Shown piece by piece: positions 20,201 to 30,802 of a DNA stretch of 64,000 nucleotides (within the stretch, counting starts at the first letter, position 1; each line of letters starts with the position of its first letter). Both the position numbers and the translations under genes were made by a program. The notes beneath the pieces are model-generated. The model was not told the DNA's origin, ran no database searches, and worked only from the letters and a program-made list of their open reading frames with translations. Source of the stretch: Amaurobius ferox (lineage: Eukaryota; Arthropoda; Arachnida; Araneae; Amaurobiidae); assembly GCA_951213105.1 (NCBI GenBank), contig OX578142.1:3488649-3552648 (forward strand). The letters are read 5' to 3'.

Positions 20201-21172
20201 TATTTGAAAATGGGTTTAAAGGTTGTAAGAGTACATAGAGTATTACAATTTAAACAATCGAATTGGTTGAAAAAATATATAGATTTAAACACTGAAATGA
20301 GAAAGAAAGCTGCTAAAGATTTTGAGAAAGATTTTTATAAATTAATGAATAATTCAGTATTTGGAAAAACTATGGAAAATATAAGAAAACGAATCGATGT
20401 AAGATTATGTTGTAATTATGATCAAGTTAAAAAATTAACTGCTAAACCTAATTTCAAATGTAGAACTATTTTTGATGAAAATTTGGTAGCTGTTCACATG
20501 AAAAAAACAAAACTATATTTTAATAAACCGATTTATGTTGGAATGAGTATATTAGATTTATCTAAACATTTAATGTATGATTTTCATTATAATGTCATGA
20601 AACTGAGATATAAGGATAATATTAAGTTATTATATATGGGTACAGATAGTTTTATATATGATATTAAAACAGATGACTTTTATGAAGATATGAAGTCTAT
20701 GATTGATTATTTCGATACATCTGATTATCAAGTAAATAATCTGTATAATATGTCTAGATGTAATAAAAAAGTATTAGGTAAAATGAAAGATGAAAATAAC
20801 GGTGTGATTATGGAAGAATTTGTAGGTTTAAGAAGTAAAATGTATTCAATAAGATTAGAAAAGCAGAGTGTTGAAGAATACAATAATAATGAAGAAGATA
20901 AAGAAAACCATAAAAAATTTGAAACTAAGAAGTCTAAAGGTACTAAGACTAGTACCGTTAAAAACAGAATATCATTTGAGGATTATAAAGACTGTTTATT
21001 AAATAAAAAAGATCAATATAGAACACAGAATTTAATTAGAAGTAAGAAACATGAATTGTATTCAATTCAAGTGAACAAGATAGCTTTATCAGCAAAAGAT
21101 GATAAAAGATTTATATTAGAAGATGGTATGAATACTAGAGCTTTAGGACATTATAAAAATGTTTCTATATAA

Positions 21173-21418
21173 ATGGATGAGTGCTTAGGTGATATTCGAG
21201 CTTTAAATTTTACAAATTCTGAAGAAATTTACTATATGACTTATCTTTGTAAAGAATTGTATGATTTGTATATAAAATATGATCATACTAAAAAACTATT
21301 ATCAGAAAGTTTTCAAAGGTTGACTGAATTAATTGAAAAAGAAGAAAATGAAGATATTAAATTGAATGGATTAGGAGTTTTATATGTTATTTCAAAGAAT
21401 TTATTCTATTGGTCATGA
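21173..21418 (+). CDS. Small hypothetical protein downstream of POLB
   Basis: An 81-residue acidic, helical protein of unknown family (for example LSESFQRLTELIEKEENEDI), ending NLFYWS. The ATG directly abuts the POLB stop (TATATAAATGG), the junction style used across this element, which supports it as a real gene. No motif is recognised. Confidence 0.55.
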   Translation: MDECLGDIRALNFTNSEEIYYMTYLCKELYDLYIKYDHTKKLLSESFQRLTELIEKEENEDIKLNGLGVLYVISKNLFYWS

Positions 21419-21420
21419 AT

Positions 21421-21456
21421 TTATAAAAAATGTTTACTAATAAATGGAAGAGTTCA
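21421..21456 (+). promoter_or_regulatory. Terminal-gene upstream module, copy 1
   Basis: TTATAAAAAATGTTTACTAATAA then ATGGAAGAGTTCAA; the 36 bp are identical to 21781-21816 and closely matched in inverted orientation at 2517-2555. The perfect copy number and position suggest a conserved promoter/start module. Confidence 0.55.
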
Positions 21457-21608
21457 ATAGACTGAGACCTAAAACGTTTGAATTATATGATTTATATCCT
21501 AGGATATATTTTGATAAAACTAAATATTGTTGTGATACAGTAACCTTAAAGTTAGTTGAATCAATAAATAATAAAGGTACATATATATTTAAGTATGCGA
21601 AAGCTTAA
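21444..21608 (+). CDS. Shortened duplicate of the terminal gene
   Basis: A 54-codon open frame with the start MEEFNRLRPKTF, DLYP, a YIFKY motif and a KA end, the landmarks of the 94- and 100-residue terminal genes, but with the middle (including YYLANKHG) deleted. It lies in a ~360-bp unit duplicated in tandem next to the intact right copy. Probably a decaying paralogue; whether it is expressed is unknown. Confidence 0.55.
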   Translation: MEEFNRLRPKTFELYDLYPRIYFDKTKYCCDTVTLKLVESINNKGTYIFKYAKA

Positions 21609-21780
21609 TCAATATATGATTTCATTTTTTTAATATATTAGAGGGGTTTTTAATTTTGTTTATAAAACTATTTTATTAAATCATATCTAAAATTTTCTTA
21701 ATATCTCTATAATTCAGGGGGGATGACCATCCTCCCCTATATCATATAATGTTTAGAAAATCAAAAAGATATTTTATTTA
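21609..21780 (+). other. Spacer with a hairpin between terminal-gene copies
   Basis: AT-rich spacer with an imperfect stem-loop at 21716-21738 (AGGGGGGATG and CATCCTCCCCT). It resembles the G/C-rich hairpin in the TIR (1904-1920) and may mark the 3' end of the terminal-gene transcript. No gene is seen. Confidence 0.4.
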
Positions 21781-21800
21781 TAAAAAATGTTTACTAATAA

Positions 21801-22085
21801 ATGGAAGAGTTCAATAAACTGAGAGGTTATCCTAAGACGCTTAAATTAAATGATTTATATCCTGGGAAATATAATCTGATATCATTGAAAAAAATTAAAA
21901 CTAAATATGGAGATACAGTAATCGCAAAGTTATATGTGGCGGATGAAGAAAAAAAGTATTACCTAGCGAATAAACATGGAAAACTTTCTGATGAATCAAT
22001 AAATGAAATCAATAAAGGTGGTTATATATTTAAGTATTCAGGTATGATTGATGATAAATATGAATATGAATTAGAGAAAGCTTAA
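21801..22085 (+). CDS. Polinton terminal gene, right copy (unknown function)
   Basis: A 94-residue protein homologous to the left-end product (2231-2533): MEEFNKLRGYPK start, DLYPGKYNLISLK, KYYLANKHGKLSDES, GGYIFKY and terminal ELEKA. Lys/Tyr-rich with no recognised domain. Read outward toward the right end, its 3' end lies inside the high-identity TIR. Presence at both ends in diverged form suggests selection or an old TIR extension rather than recent copying. Confidence 0.7.
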   Translation: MEEFNKLRGYPKTLKLNDLYPGKYNLISLKKIKTKYGDTVIAKLYVADEEKKYYLANKHGKLSDESINEINKGGYIFKYSGMIDDKYEYELEKA

Positions 22086-22659
22086 TCACTCAGGAATAGA
22101 AAATTTAATAAATTTAGAATACTATCTTGATGATAATTTTATGATCTATCTGTTCATAAATATCTCTAAAAAACGCGCCCGTAAATTACGGACACGTTTC
22201 GTCATCAATAAGTTCCAATATATTTTGAGTCACGTTGTAATGATGGACTGAAGACCCTATTTTGAGATCGCTTTTATTTTAAAGTTTATTTAGAGGACTT
22301 CCATTCAGTTCTCTTTTTTCACGCATTTATCTAAACTTTTATTTTCTAAAAAACTTTGAAAAATAAAATATTCACCTTGTGGACAAAAAAATCTCTTCTT
22401 TTATGAGGGGACTAACGGTCCCCCCATTTATTTTAAAGCTTAGAGGACTTCCATTCATCTGGAAGTCCTCTTTTTTCACGCATTTATCTAAAATGTGGTC
22501 TAAATGTAAAAAAGGCCTTATTTAGCTATAAAATCATGTTTTTTATATTAAAATGGATCGAGACCTTTTTTTTCATATAAAAAGATAAAAATAAGCTATA
22601 AAATATAGTTTTTAGTGTATAAAGTACATGTGCGCTCGTACGTTCGTATAGATACTACT
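22070..22659 (-). repeat. Polinton right terminal inverted repeat
   Basis: Reverse complement of 1666-2255 with few differences, ending CGTATAGATACTACT. It contains the same hairpins as the left repeat and is followed directly by the ACCGTG duplication. Confidence 0.93.
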
Positions 22660-22665
22660 ACCGTG
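22660..22665 (+). repeat. Polinton target-site duplication, right copy (ACCGTG)
   Basis: Matches 1660-1665 exactly; the satellite monomer (ATTCCGTAAC...) continues immediately after it. Confidence 0.93.
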
Positions 22666-23130
22666 ATTCCGTAACTTTTCTGCAATGTGACATTCACGTC
22701 ACAGCAAAGTTATTTTTTTCATTCTAAGAGTACTTTTGCGACGTCACACTGTGAATTTGGGATGTCACAGGACGTCACAGTACGTCTCGGCAATTTTACA
22801 TCGACGTCACAGCGAAGTCATTTTGGTCATTTTCATGGTCGTTTGTGACGTCGCATACCAACCTATGTGTAACGTCACATTGTAATGGCTCTGTACCGTG
22901 ATTTCGTAACATTGCTGTTACGTCAAGGTACGTTTCAGCAATGTGACATTCACGTCACAGCGAAGTTATTTTGGTCATTTTCAAGGTACTTTTGTGACGT
23001 CACATACTGATGTTTCTGCGAAGTGAAATTTTGACATTGCAGTTACATCAAATTGCTTTACTACAATGTCACATTCACGTGACAGTGAAGTCAGAATCTC
23101 CATTTTAGGTGTATAGTTTTGCGAAGTCAT
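22666..23130 (+). repeat. 256-bp satellite, right of the Polinton
   Basis: Continuation of the TGACGTCA-rich satellite in the same orientation as 980-1665 (landmark ACAGTACGTC at 22777). Its last part, with its boundary, is the left arm of a long inverted repeat whose right arm is 23731-24056. Confidence 0.8.
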
Positions 23131-23760
23131 ATCTGGACAGGTTCTTCTGTTCTCTATAAGGGCTAGCTGACTACTTCGAATTGTCGAGGGAAGAGCAGGT
23201 TTCAAGCATCCCGGAACTCGAATAAAACGTTTTTGAGGTGATGTCTGTATGTGTCCATGAGTGTTTGGATGTGATATCTCACGAACGATTGGAGTGGTTT
23301 GAATGAAATTTGGTAAATACATTACAATCAGTGAATACTGGAACTATGTCGATTTTAAATGTAATCAAATGTTCGAAAGACACCCAAAATTATATTTTAT
23401 GAAATCAAATTAAATTTTGAAACTATCAGAATCTTCAATGTTACGTGAATGATCATGATTTGTGTGCATTTTCATTAGCAAACGAATGACAAACTTTAGA
23501 ACTCTAGCAGAAACCGTTCTGGAGATATTGCATATTTTAAAATTAAAAAAACCCTCATAAAATTAATAATTTAAGTATTAGCTATTTTGAAACATGTTCA
23601 CTTTTCATATGTAATATTAAGCGATAAATTTGTTAATATCATTCTCGTGGATCTAGTTTGTTCCATTCACAAGAAAAGACACTTTGGGTAACAGTTTTGC
23701 ATTTCGAAGCTTAACAATTAGCCAATAGTCATGCTTGAAACCTGCTCTTTCCTCGACAAT
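23131..23760 (+). repeat. Diverged family B copy within the inverted satellite
   Basis: The interior matches the consensus of family B copies at 53985-54890 and 55256-56206 (TCACGAACGA, GAATGAAATTTGGTA, ATTCTCGTGGATCTAG). It is bracketed by inverted segments GCTAGCTGACTACTTCGAAT (23161-23180) and ATTCGAAGTAGAGTCAGCTAG (23760-23780) that lead into oppositely oriented satellite. Non-coding. Confidence 0.6.
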
Positions 23761-24056
23761 TCGAAGTAGAGTCAGCTAGCTCCTACTGGAAGCAGAACCT
23801 GGGCAGCTTAATGGATCGTGTGTTAATATGACTTCACAAAAATACTCCTAAAATGGAGATCCTGGCTTCACTGTCACGTGAATGCGACACTATAGTAACA
23901 CAATTTTATGTAACTGCAATGTCAAAAATTCACTTCGCAGAAACATTAAAATGTGACGTCACAAAACTACCTCGGAAATGACCAAAGCAACTTCGCTGTG
24001 ACATGAATACATTGCTGAAACGTAACTTGGTGTAACAGCAATGTTACGAAATCACG
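23761..24056 (-). repeat. Inverted copy of the 256-bp satellite
   Basis: Reverse complement of the satellite at 22880-23215 (for example CTTCGCAGAAACATTAAAAT versus its inverse near 23005). The two arms of about 330 bp could fold back over the 520-bp family B interior. Confidence 0.75.
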
Positions 24057-24064
24057 GTTCAGAG

Positions 24065-24375
24065 TAAGGCTCCGCTGACACAATCGCCATTTTGTTTGCA
24101 ACCGGTTCAGTTAGTTATCGTCTGCCTGTGCTATTTCAATGGCGCGCGCATGTTATATGACTGATATTTAATACGTAATTTTGTTGTAAAATAGGTGCTT
24201 CTGCTTTCAAAAAATTGTACCACTCATTTAAGAAAATAGTCTAGAATACTTTAATTTTCTCGAGATCCGAAGAAAAAGAAGAGAAACTAATCTTCGTTTC
24301 GTCAGGTACTGCCATCGCTTCAACTGGGAGTCAAGATGGCCGCTCTTACGTCAGGCTGTATATATAGGAGCCTTA
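24065..24375. mobile_element. hAT-like MITE with 8-bp target duplication
   Basis: A 311-bp segment beginning TAAGGCTCC and ending GGAGCCTTA (9-bp terminal inverted repeat), flanked by GTTCAGAG at 24057-24064 and 24376-24383. Removing it and one duplication restores satellite sequence. An 8-bp duplication is typical of hAT elements. No coding sequence. Confidence 0.75.
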
Positions 24376-24383
24376 GTTCAGAG

Positions 24384-25318
24384 ACATTACAATGTGACGT
24401 CACAAACAAGTTAATACATAATACATAAGAAAAGCTGTTCCTTATTTATCTGCAACGTTGGGCGATAAATTTGGCCTTAATTTAGAGAAATATCGCCAGC
24501 TTGACACTGTTTCGTTCCAGATTGACGAAATTACCGTCAAAATTGCAAAAATGACTCTGCATTAACAAAAGTGGCGTAATATTGATGCATTTTTTAAATA
24601 TTTTAATATACAGCTTATTGCAGATGCTATCAATATTGATAATTGTCAATTTGCAACTGTGAGAAATATAAGTTAATTGAGTAAGAAATAGTTTTATATG
24701 TTGTCATCCAAAAAAGCACCAAATGGATAAATCAAAATAAAAAACATTGTGTCGTGGATCTTATACATAATTTTCTCAGCATGAAAGAAGTAAATTCATT
24801 GTACTATATAGGGGAAGATCGTTGTGCGATCCACATCAGGTTTTTTTATGTGAAAAATATCTATGATTGGGGTATCTGTGGCGGAAATCGGAGAGTTACG
24901 AAAAATGTAAACGTTTTGGACGTTTATATCTCCGAACTTAGTGGATAAAAATGTAAATAATTTTTCATGTTTTGTCGGAAATATAGTCCAGACTATCTGT
25001 AATAATAAAAGAAGATATCGATTTGTCCGTTTTTTCGGCTGTAGAGTAAATTCTAATCGACGTACGGCCCTGAAATTTAGTACACAGTTACTTCAGAACA
25101 CGAAAAGTTGCACCTTGGCGGTTTTTTGTTTGTTTTTTTATTCGAAATTTTTTTAGTTATTTATGTTTTAGTACTATTTTCACACGAATGACTCCCTTAG
25201 AGACCAAAAACATTATTTCAGACTTTCGAACTTGACACCATTGGAAAGATCAAAACATTCTCTTTCAAATAAACTTTGAAAGGAATCCATAAAATTAAAA
25301 GAATTATATATATATAAA

Positions 25319-25360
<42 letters not shown>

Positions 25361-26039
25361 GTATGTTAAAACGAAATGACGCACCTGTGATATTCTCGCG
25401 GAGATTCACATTCCTTCCCTCCACAATCAGAGCAGATGTTTTTTTTATAGTTGTGTTATCATAAGCAGGCATATTGTTGACACGTTATTTTTGTTTTCGA
25501 TAAATCGATGCGAGTTCATGATTTTAATCAAAGGATTGAATTTCATACCCCAAGCAACGCCAGGCACATTTTCTAGAAAATGTACTCGATGTTGCCCAAA
25601 ATGAACAATAATTTAATAGCCGTGTGTGCACCCAAGCAACAGTTTATTTTACTTTGCTTTTGTTATAAGTGAGCTGTTAAAATTGTATTTGGTTTTCGGG
25701 AATTCGCTGCGAGTTCCGGTATAATTTTTATCAGAAGTCTGTTTTTAATTTCGGGTAACGTGGGGTACATTTTCTAGTAAATGTATAAAAAATATAATAG
25801 AATTAATTTAATATAAATATAATAGAAAAACTTCAGTATTTTAAACTTTTCTTTTAGAAAAAACTTTAACATCTGTCCAAGTGAGTGTTTTTTATTTTCT
25901 TACTTTCACTGGAAATACACTACCCAACGCAGAAATAGCAACAGCATGAAAGAACGAATAGAGTTTGAAGTTAAAGAGCAGACAGAGATGGCATATATAA
26001 ATAACTGATGTTAATTCCAAAAGAATAATGAAATATACT
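24384..26039. other. Non-coding flank with dispersed repeat fragments
   Basis: Begins with the end of the inverted satellite (to ~24420). At about 24800-24930 it holds a repeat fragment with a counterpart in inverted orientation at ~39690-39790 (AAACGTCCAAA/TTTGGACGTTT, CTCCGATTT). An (AT)n tract lies at 25319-25357. Two related ~180-bp segments around 25500-25610 and 25690-25790 share GCGAGTTC and TACATTTTCTAG-type words. No gene is recognised. Confidence 0.5.
25319..25357. repeat. (AT)n microsatellite
   Basis: Uninterrupted alternating A and T. Confidence 0.95.
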
Positions 26040-26660
26040 AGTGGCATAGACAGGGTAATCAGTAGGCAGTAGGTTCATATCTTTCGGTGATACAAGCAGC
26101 AGCCCTTCAAATAACATATGCAAATAGAGTGAGGAGAGTTTCCTGAGGTATATATGACTATATGCCTTCAGCAATCTTCCACAGGTCATTCTCTGTTTGA
26201 GGTGGGTCCAGGGTAGTCAAACGACAGACAGATCTGAGAGGTAGGGCAGTCAAACGACAGACAGAACGAGACAGTTCTTGAGACAGCGGAGGCCAAGGAA
26301 GCACCTGGATACCTTGCAAGGCTTATCTGCTGATGGTTACCATATGCCGTCATGCGTTATCTTACAGCTGAAGGTACATCAGTGCAATTGGCCGCAGCAC
26401 CTCATTTACATATCGTCGTGCCATTAATTTGCCTCTGATATAAACCAGAAGTGACCGGCTATCGAAACCGATAGCACCCCAAACCATGATGCCGCGCTGT
26501 CGAGCAGTATTGCGTTCAACATTCGCAGCAGGATTGGATCTGTTTCCACGTCGTCTCCAGACTCTCACACGGCGACTGTCATTCGACAAACAGAATCAAG
26601 AATCGTCGCTAAACACTAATATTCTTGCACACTCGTCTACGCCTGGAAAAGAATATATTT
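26040..26660 (-). pseudogene. Tc1/mariner-like transposase fragment
   Basis: On the minus strand the frame at 26589-26362 reads SNDSRRVRVWRRRGN, IMVWGAIGFDSR and ARRYVNEVLRP, the central catalytic-domain pattern of Tc1-like transposases (IMVWG block). Downstream, in changing frames and with stops, come LQGIQVLPWP, QTENDLW and IPQE, matching the C-terminal part. The fragment lacks the N-terminal DNA-binding domain and has several disruptions, so it is a dead relic. Confidence 0.8.
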
Positions 26661-26885
26661 TATATATAAACAATACAAATTAAACAAAATTTGATTACTC
26701 AAATCACGATAATAATAATAAAAGAAAATATTTGTATTATTCTACAGTGTAATTTGTAAAACTGATACCAAAAGTAAGTAGCAAACATAGCTATTGCTGA
26801 GCCTCCAATAGCTTTGGGTTCAGGTAACAACATCATTTGTGCTAATCGCAGAAGTTGTATCATTCTGGTGTAGAAACTTTTCGGA

Positions 26886-27512
26886 CTACTCATTCGTTAT
26901 AGGTATTTTATTGTTGGTCTGCAACATAAATTTTTTTGTTTTCTTCCCGTCTAATTTTATCAAGCAATATTTTCCTTTTTGAATTTGATCCCTCCCATGA
27001 GTTATTACAGAATCCATATCACTTGCAGAAACTGAAGCTTCCATCATATGTGGTGATTCCTTAGATGTCTCATCACCATAATCATTTTCTAATGCATATT
27101 CATTCAGAACTGTCCCTTTCCATTTACTCAATTCACATATATTGCTTCTCTGCTTTAAATGTAGGTCTCTTAACAATTATCTTTTTGGCGATCATTTTCT
27201 TTAATTTTGCTGCTTCAATTTCAGTTTTCTCTAGAGTATTAGTGAGGATTCTACATTTACCAGATTTTTGCCCATCATTTTGTACAATATAAGTTTTAGA
27301 TTTAAGGAAATGGGACATTTGTTTCGGTGCTATACATTACATTGATTCAGTGTTTGATGTAGAAGACTGACAAATTCCAGCAGAGGTATCCTTTTTTTTG
27401 TCACTTGATGACTATTAATTGGCCTATTCACCATCAAATTCCCACAGTTGAAATCATTTTCAGTTGAATAGGGTCTATCTGTTAGAGAACTCAAATATTC
27501 ATCACATTGCAT
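26886..27512 (-). pseudogene. Possible pogo/Tigger-like transposase remnant
   Basis: Three short minus-strand open frames lie in order (27512-27330, 27318-27133, 27176-26886). The middle one reads KSGKCRILTNTLEKTEIE, which resembles the linker after the DDE domain of Tigger/Jerky-like transposases; the last one has a KYCLIKLDGKKTKKF segment. Stops and frame changes separate them. A decayed transposase or an unknown multi-frame relic are both possible. Low certainty. Confidence 0.3.
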
Positions 27513-30500
27513 ATATTTTCATTTACTGGTCATAAGCCCGATACCCGAAAACCAGTCTGAATAAATAAAAGCACCAACACTAATACAGTAAGCCAAATAA
27601 TGTTATACGAAAGTTCTAAACTTGCATTATAAATCTATTATTATTACAATATAAAAAATCTTTTCATCCCTTTATAAATATTTTTTAAACTATACAAATG
27701 ATAATATTGTACCTAGGACCATGGCTCTAGGTACAAGGTATAGCCATTTTTTATAAAATGGCTTCCACAGCCAAAACTCTATAAATATTCCGATTTGTTA
27801 ATATTCCATCTTTTCCCTTAGTTTATGACCGAAACTAACTGTTATACATAAAAATAAAACTTTGCACTTACCTTCTAAATATCAATATCAAAATAATGTT
27901 AAGAATTTTACTTTTGGCCATCAGATTAAAACTTTTCCTTCTACTTAACTGCTATATTTACCTTCTTTCATTCAAAATGGTTGCTAAGATTTCAAATCAT
28001 GTAGCTACTTACCTCAAGGAGTAATAATGTAAAATAATAATTATTAAAATAAAGCTGAATGGCCCTAGGTACAATAGTTTCCCCAATGCAGTTATAAACT
28101 TGCTGTGCATAAAAATTTTTAAAATTTGAAATGTTATTTTCAAAGATTGTAATATTAAATCAAAATTAATAATGTAAATCAAATCAGAGGCAAATTATGA
28201 ATGAACATCGAAACAAAAAATAAGTATTTTTGTTGTCGTTGTTTTCAGTATATTAAAATATTTGAATTAAAATGCCGTTTTGTCTATTTTCAATTCTCAT
28301 ATTCGAGTTCTATAGGTGTTATATTTGAAGGTTTCGGTTGAAATTCGCTGTAACATTCAACAATCAACGTCATTGTTCTTCCAAGCGGCGGTTATGTTGT
28401 TCATTGAGTTGCACATTGTCGCATGTCGTGCAGTTGCTGAATATGTTCTTCGGTAGTTTTGGTTGAGATTCGAAGTTCTCTCTTCTAAACATTGGTTATG
28501 TTGTGACTTTATTTCGTCAGTTAGTCACTGAGTTGCATGTTGTCACATATCTTCTAATCGCTGAACATTATGTCTCATGTTAAAATCAGAGGTTCTTTCC
28601 ATGCCTCTTTCCTTGGTCTTGTAGTCATTGTAGGCAAAGCAGTTTTTCAAAATGTAAATAAAATAAGAGATTGCAAGATGAGTTGCATAAGAATTGCTGA
28701 ATTTTTTAAAGCGAAATTACTTAGCTCCGGAGTCTGGAATATAAGTGAAATGAATGGAATATTCATCGATTTACTTAGATAGAGAAGCAAGCGATTTTAT
28801 AGCATTGCTTTTTTTAATGAAGTTTTAAGTTTCCAAGTAAAATAAATTATTGTACTATGATAATTTTAAAAATATCACTGCTGAATGTATAGCATTTTAG
28901 AGATGTTTAAATAAAATTGCATTTCAGTTGGAAAGTGTTTCATAATCAATGCCTTATGCAAGATTAATCTTTCTTGTTTAAAGTATAAATATAGATTTAG
29001 TAACTAAATTTCCTAATGCATATTTTTGTCCTTTACTATGTATATCTATCTTATATGGTTTCGAAGATATTTCAAGTGAAAGTAAGCAAAATGAAAGAAA
29101 AAACATTTGTTCAGACAGATACTTTGCAATACTCATTTTCGTCACAGAAACCCCAAGCATAAATATTATTCACATAAAAAAATGTGCCCCTTTTTTTAAC
29201 AAGTGTCCTTTTCTTGGTCACAGCACCCTGCCCTTTTTTATCCTGGGGGAAACTCTGTAGGCCTATCTTCTTCATCCAAAGGATAGCTTTTGAGATTAGA
29301 ATCCAATCAGTCTTCTGCCAACGGTGTCATGTTCTCTTTATTAAAGTTGAAATTCTGACATTTCCTAGTTTTATAAAACATCTTTAGGTCCGTTTAAGAT
29401 ATAACATTTTATAAATATTTATAAAAATACACCACTTTACTTAAAAACATAAACATTGCTCTATTTCGCATTATCATGAGTCCCGGTATAAGTTCTCTTT
29501 TCAACCGTTAAAATATAAATATCACAATTGCTAGCAACTGATTTGCTAAACAGATTAATTTGCACCACAAAGTGCTCTTTTACACATATCTGATAAATTT
29601 TTAATTATTGATCTCAATTCATCTGGATCCCTATGTAAGTGAGGCATAGTTGAATATTGGATTATTTTTGTAACTATCTTACAATGACTAAACTCCCTTT
29701 ATATATATCTTACATACATGAGGTGAAGCACTCTTTTTTAATCATTTTACAACCAATAATTAAACTCATGGATATTACTGACTTCTTATTTACTGCTAAA
29801 GGATAATAAATGGTTAGGAGGGTGTTGTAAATAAGATTTTCCAAAGTTGAAATATAGTTAAATCACCTTCTCGCATCCAATATACGTTCACCTCATTTCA
29901 TGAAAATCCTTAAGTCTGTTCTTAAAATAAAATATACAAGAATACGACACTTTATAATATACTGTATAGTACATAACAATTAAAATATTTTATCACTATA
30001 TTTTCTTGTCTTTTTATTATTTATACTAAAATGATAAAAAAGGTTCTTAAAATGCCTAAGCACTAAACAGAGATAAACTACATCGTTATCACAGCACAGA
30101 TGCTCAATTTCAGCTTCCACTCTCTTCAATTGTGCGAGCAAGCGACTGGATAGTCAGGAAAAACTTGAATGAGATGCTTGTCACAAAATCCTACATAAAT
30201 CAAAAAATTAAATATTACTTTGCAAAAGTAAAGAATGTCTAAAATATACAATTCAATTTTGTTCTAATTTTAATTTATTATCCCATTATAAAATTACATA
30301 AAAATATTTTTAAATAATATTTTATAATTTATGTATTGTATTTCTTACATTCTAAGATTGTAAGACACCACCTTAATTTCCGTAATACCAACAGAGAAAA
30401 AGCTTTGATTTAAAAATAAATAAAAAAGTAAAACTAAAAATTTCTTTTATTTTAATAGAATTCAATTTATTAACAGAAATAGTATTTATCAGCAAGTGTG

Positions 30501-30802
30501 TTATTCATCACTTTCTTCTGAATCAATATCAGAAGAGCGAACCATGCAGAGTCTAATGACTTTGAGCTATATTTATCTTCATAAAAAAAAGAATTGCAAG
30601 ACACCATCGGTTCTAAGACACACCCTGTTTTCAGTTACATTTATATTGGAAAAGGTGCACCTCAAAATTGAAGAAATATGGTATATATTTTTTTCTTATG
30701 TCCAGCATTGAATGAATAGGATAAATTATAAGATGTTTAGTGCTAAATACTGTCTAGTATAATAGTGATGTAATTTAGGACTAACTGTGAAAAACGAATA
30801 TA
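27513..30802. other. AT-rich non-coding region
   Basis: No recognisable gene. Small features: a 10-bp inverted repeat TTGTACCTAG/CTAGGTACAA at about 27708-27737, and two diverged direct repeats of ~120 bp at about 28320-28570 (GAGTTGCA and GTTGTCACAT-type words). A 70-codon open frame at 28570-28782 has no recognised similarity and may be chance. Confidence 0.45.

Larger units (their letters stand above)
13886..21172 (+). pseudogene. POLB: Protein-primed DNA polymerase B (POLB), split by a DNA transposon
   Basis: Family B polymerase that copies the element from a terminal protein primer. The 5' part (13886-14433) encodes a basic region with two zinc fingers (CRICGKYY, CIICGIYY...HISSRKH). 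The 3' part is open from 17678, its first 12 residues coming from the transposon. Numbered from 17678: Cys167/His252 region, C2HC finger (~281-297), Exo I YADFES (D329, E331), an HNH/EndoVII-like zinc cluster (CHIC...DHCH...CN, ~428-458), Exo II NLTGYDSHLF, Exo III YVKTDVLIL, motif A LDANNLYG (D742), motif B KLMNNSVFG, motif C YMGTDS (G988, D990). The insertion plus one TTAA is 3,282 bp, divisible by three, so the halves are in frame (about 1,335 codons). Motif C has Gly where DTDS is expected, which should abolish catalysis. Confidence 0.95.
1666..22659. mobile_element. Maverick/Polinton virus-like DNA transposon, full length
   Basis: Self-synthesising DNA transposon of 20,994 bp. It has terminal inverted repeats beginning AG and ending CT, a 6-bp target duplication, and the full Polinton gene complement: protein-primed DNA polymerase B, retroviral-type integrase, adenain-like protease, FtsK/HerA-type packaging ATPase, major capsid and penton proteins. 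The genes form two divergent blocks meeting at 9456-9511. Accessory cargo includes LRR, W-repeat, PLA2-like and fibre-like genes. The element is inactive: it is interrupted by a solo LTR and a TTAA-flanked DNA element, and several genes carry stops or frameshifts. Confidence 0.97.

Noticed and set aside
22981..23322. 113-codon minus-strand frame
   Set aside because: It spans the junction of the satellite and family B repeat; the composite has no protein character.
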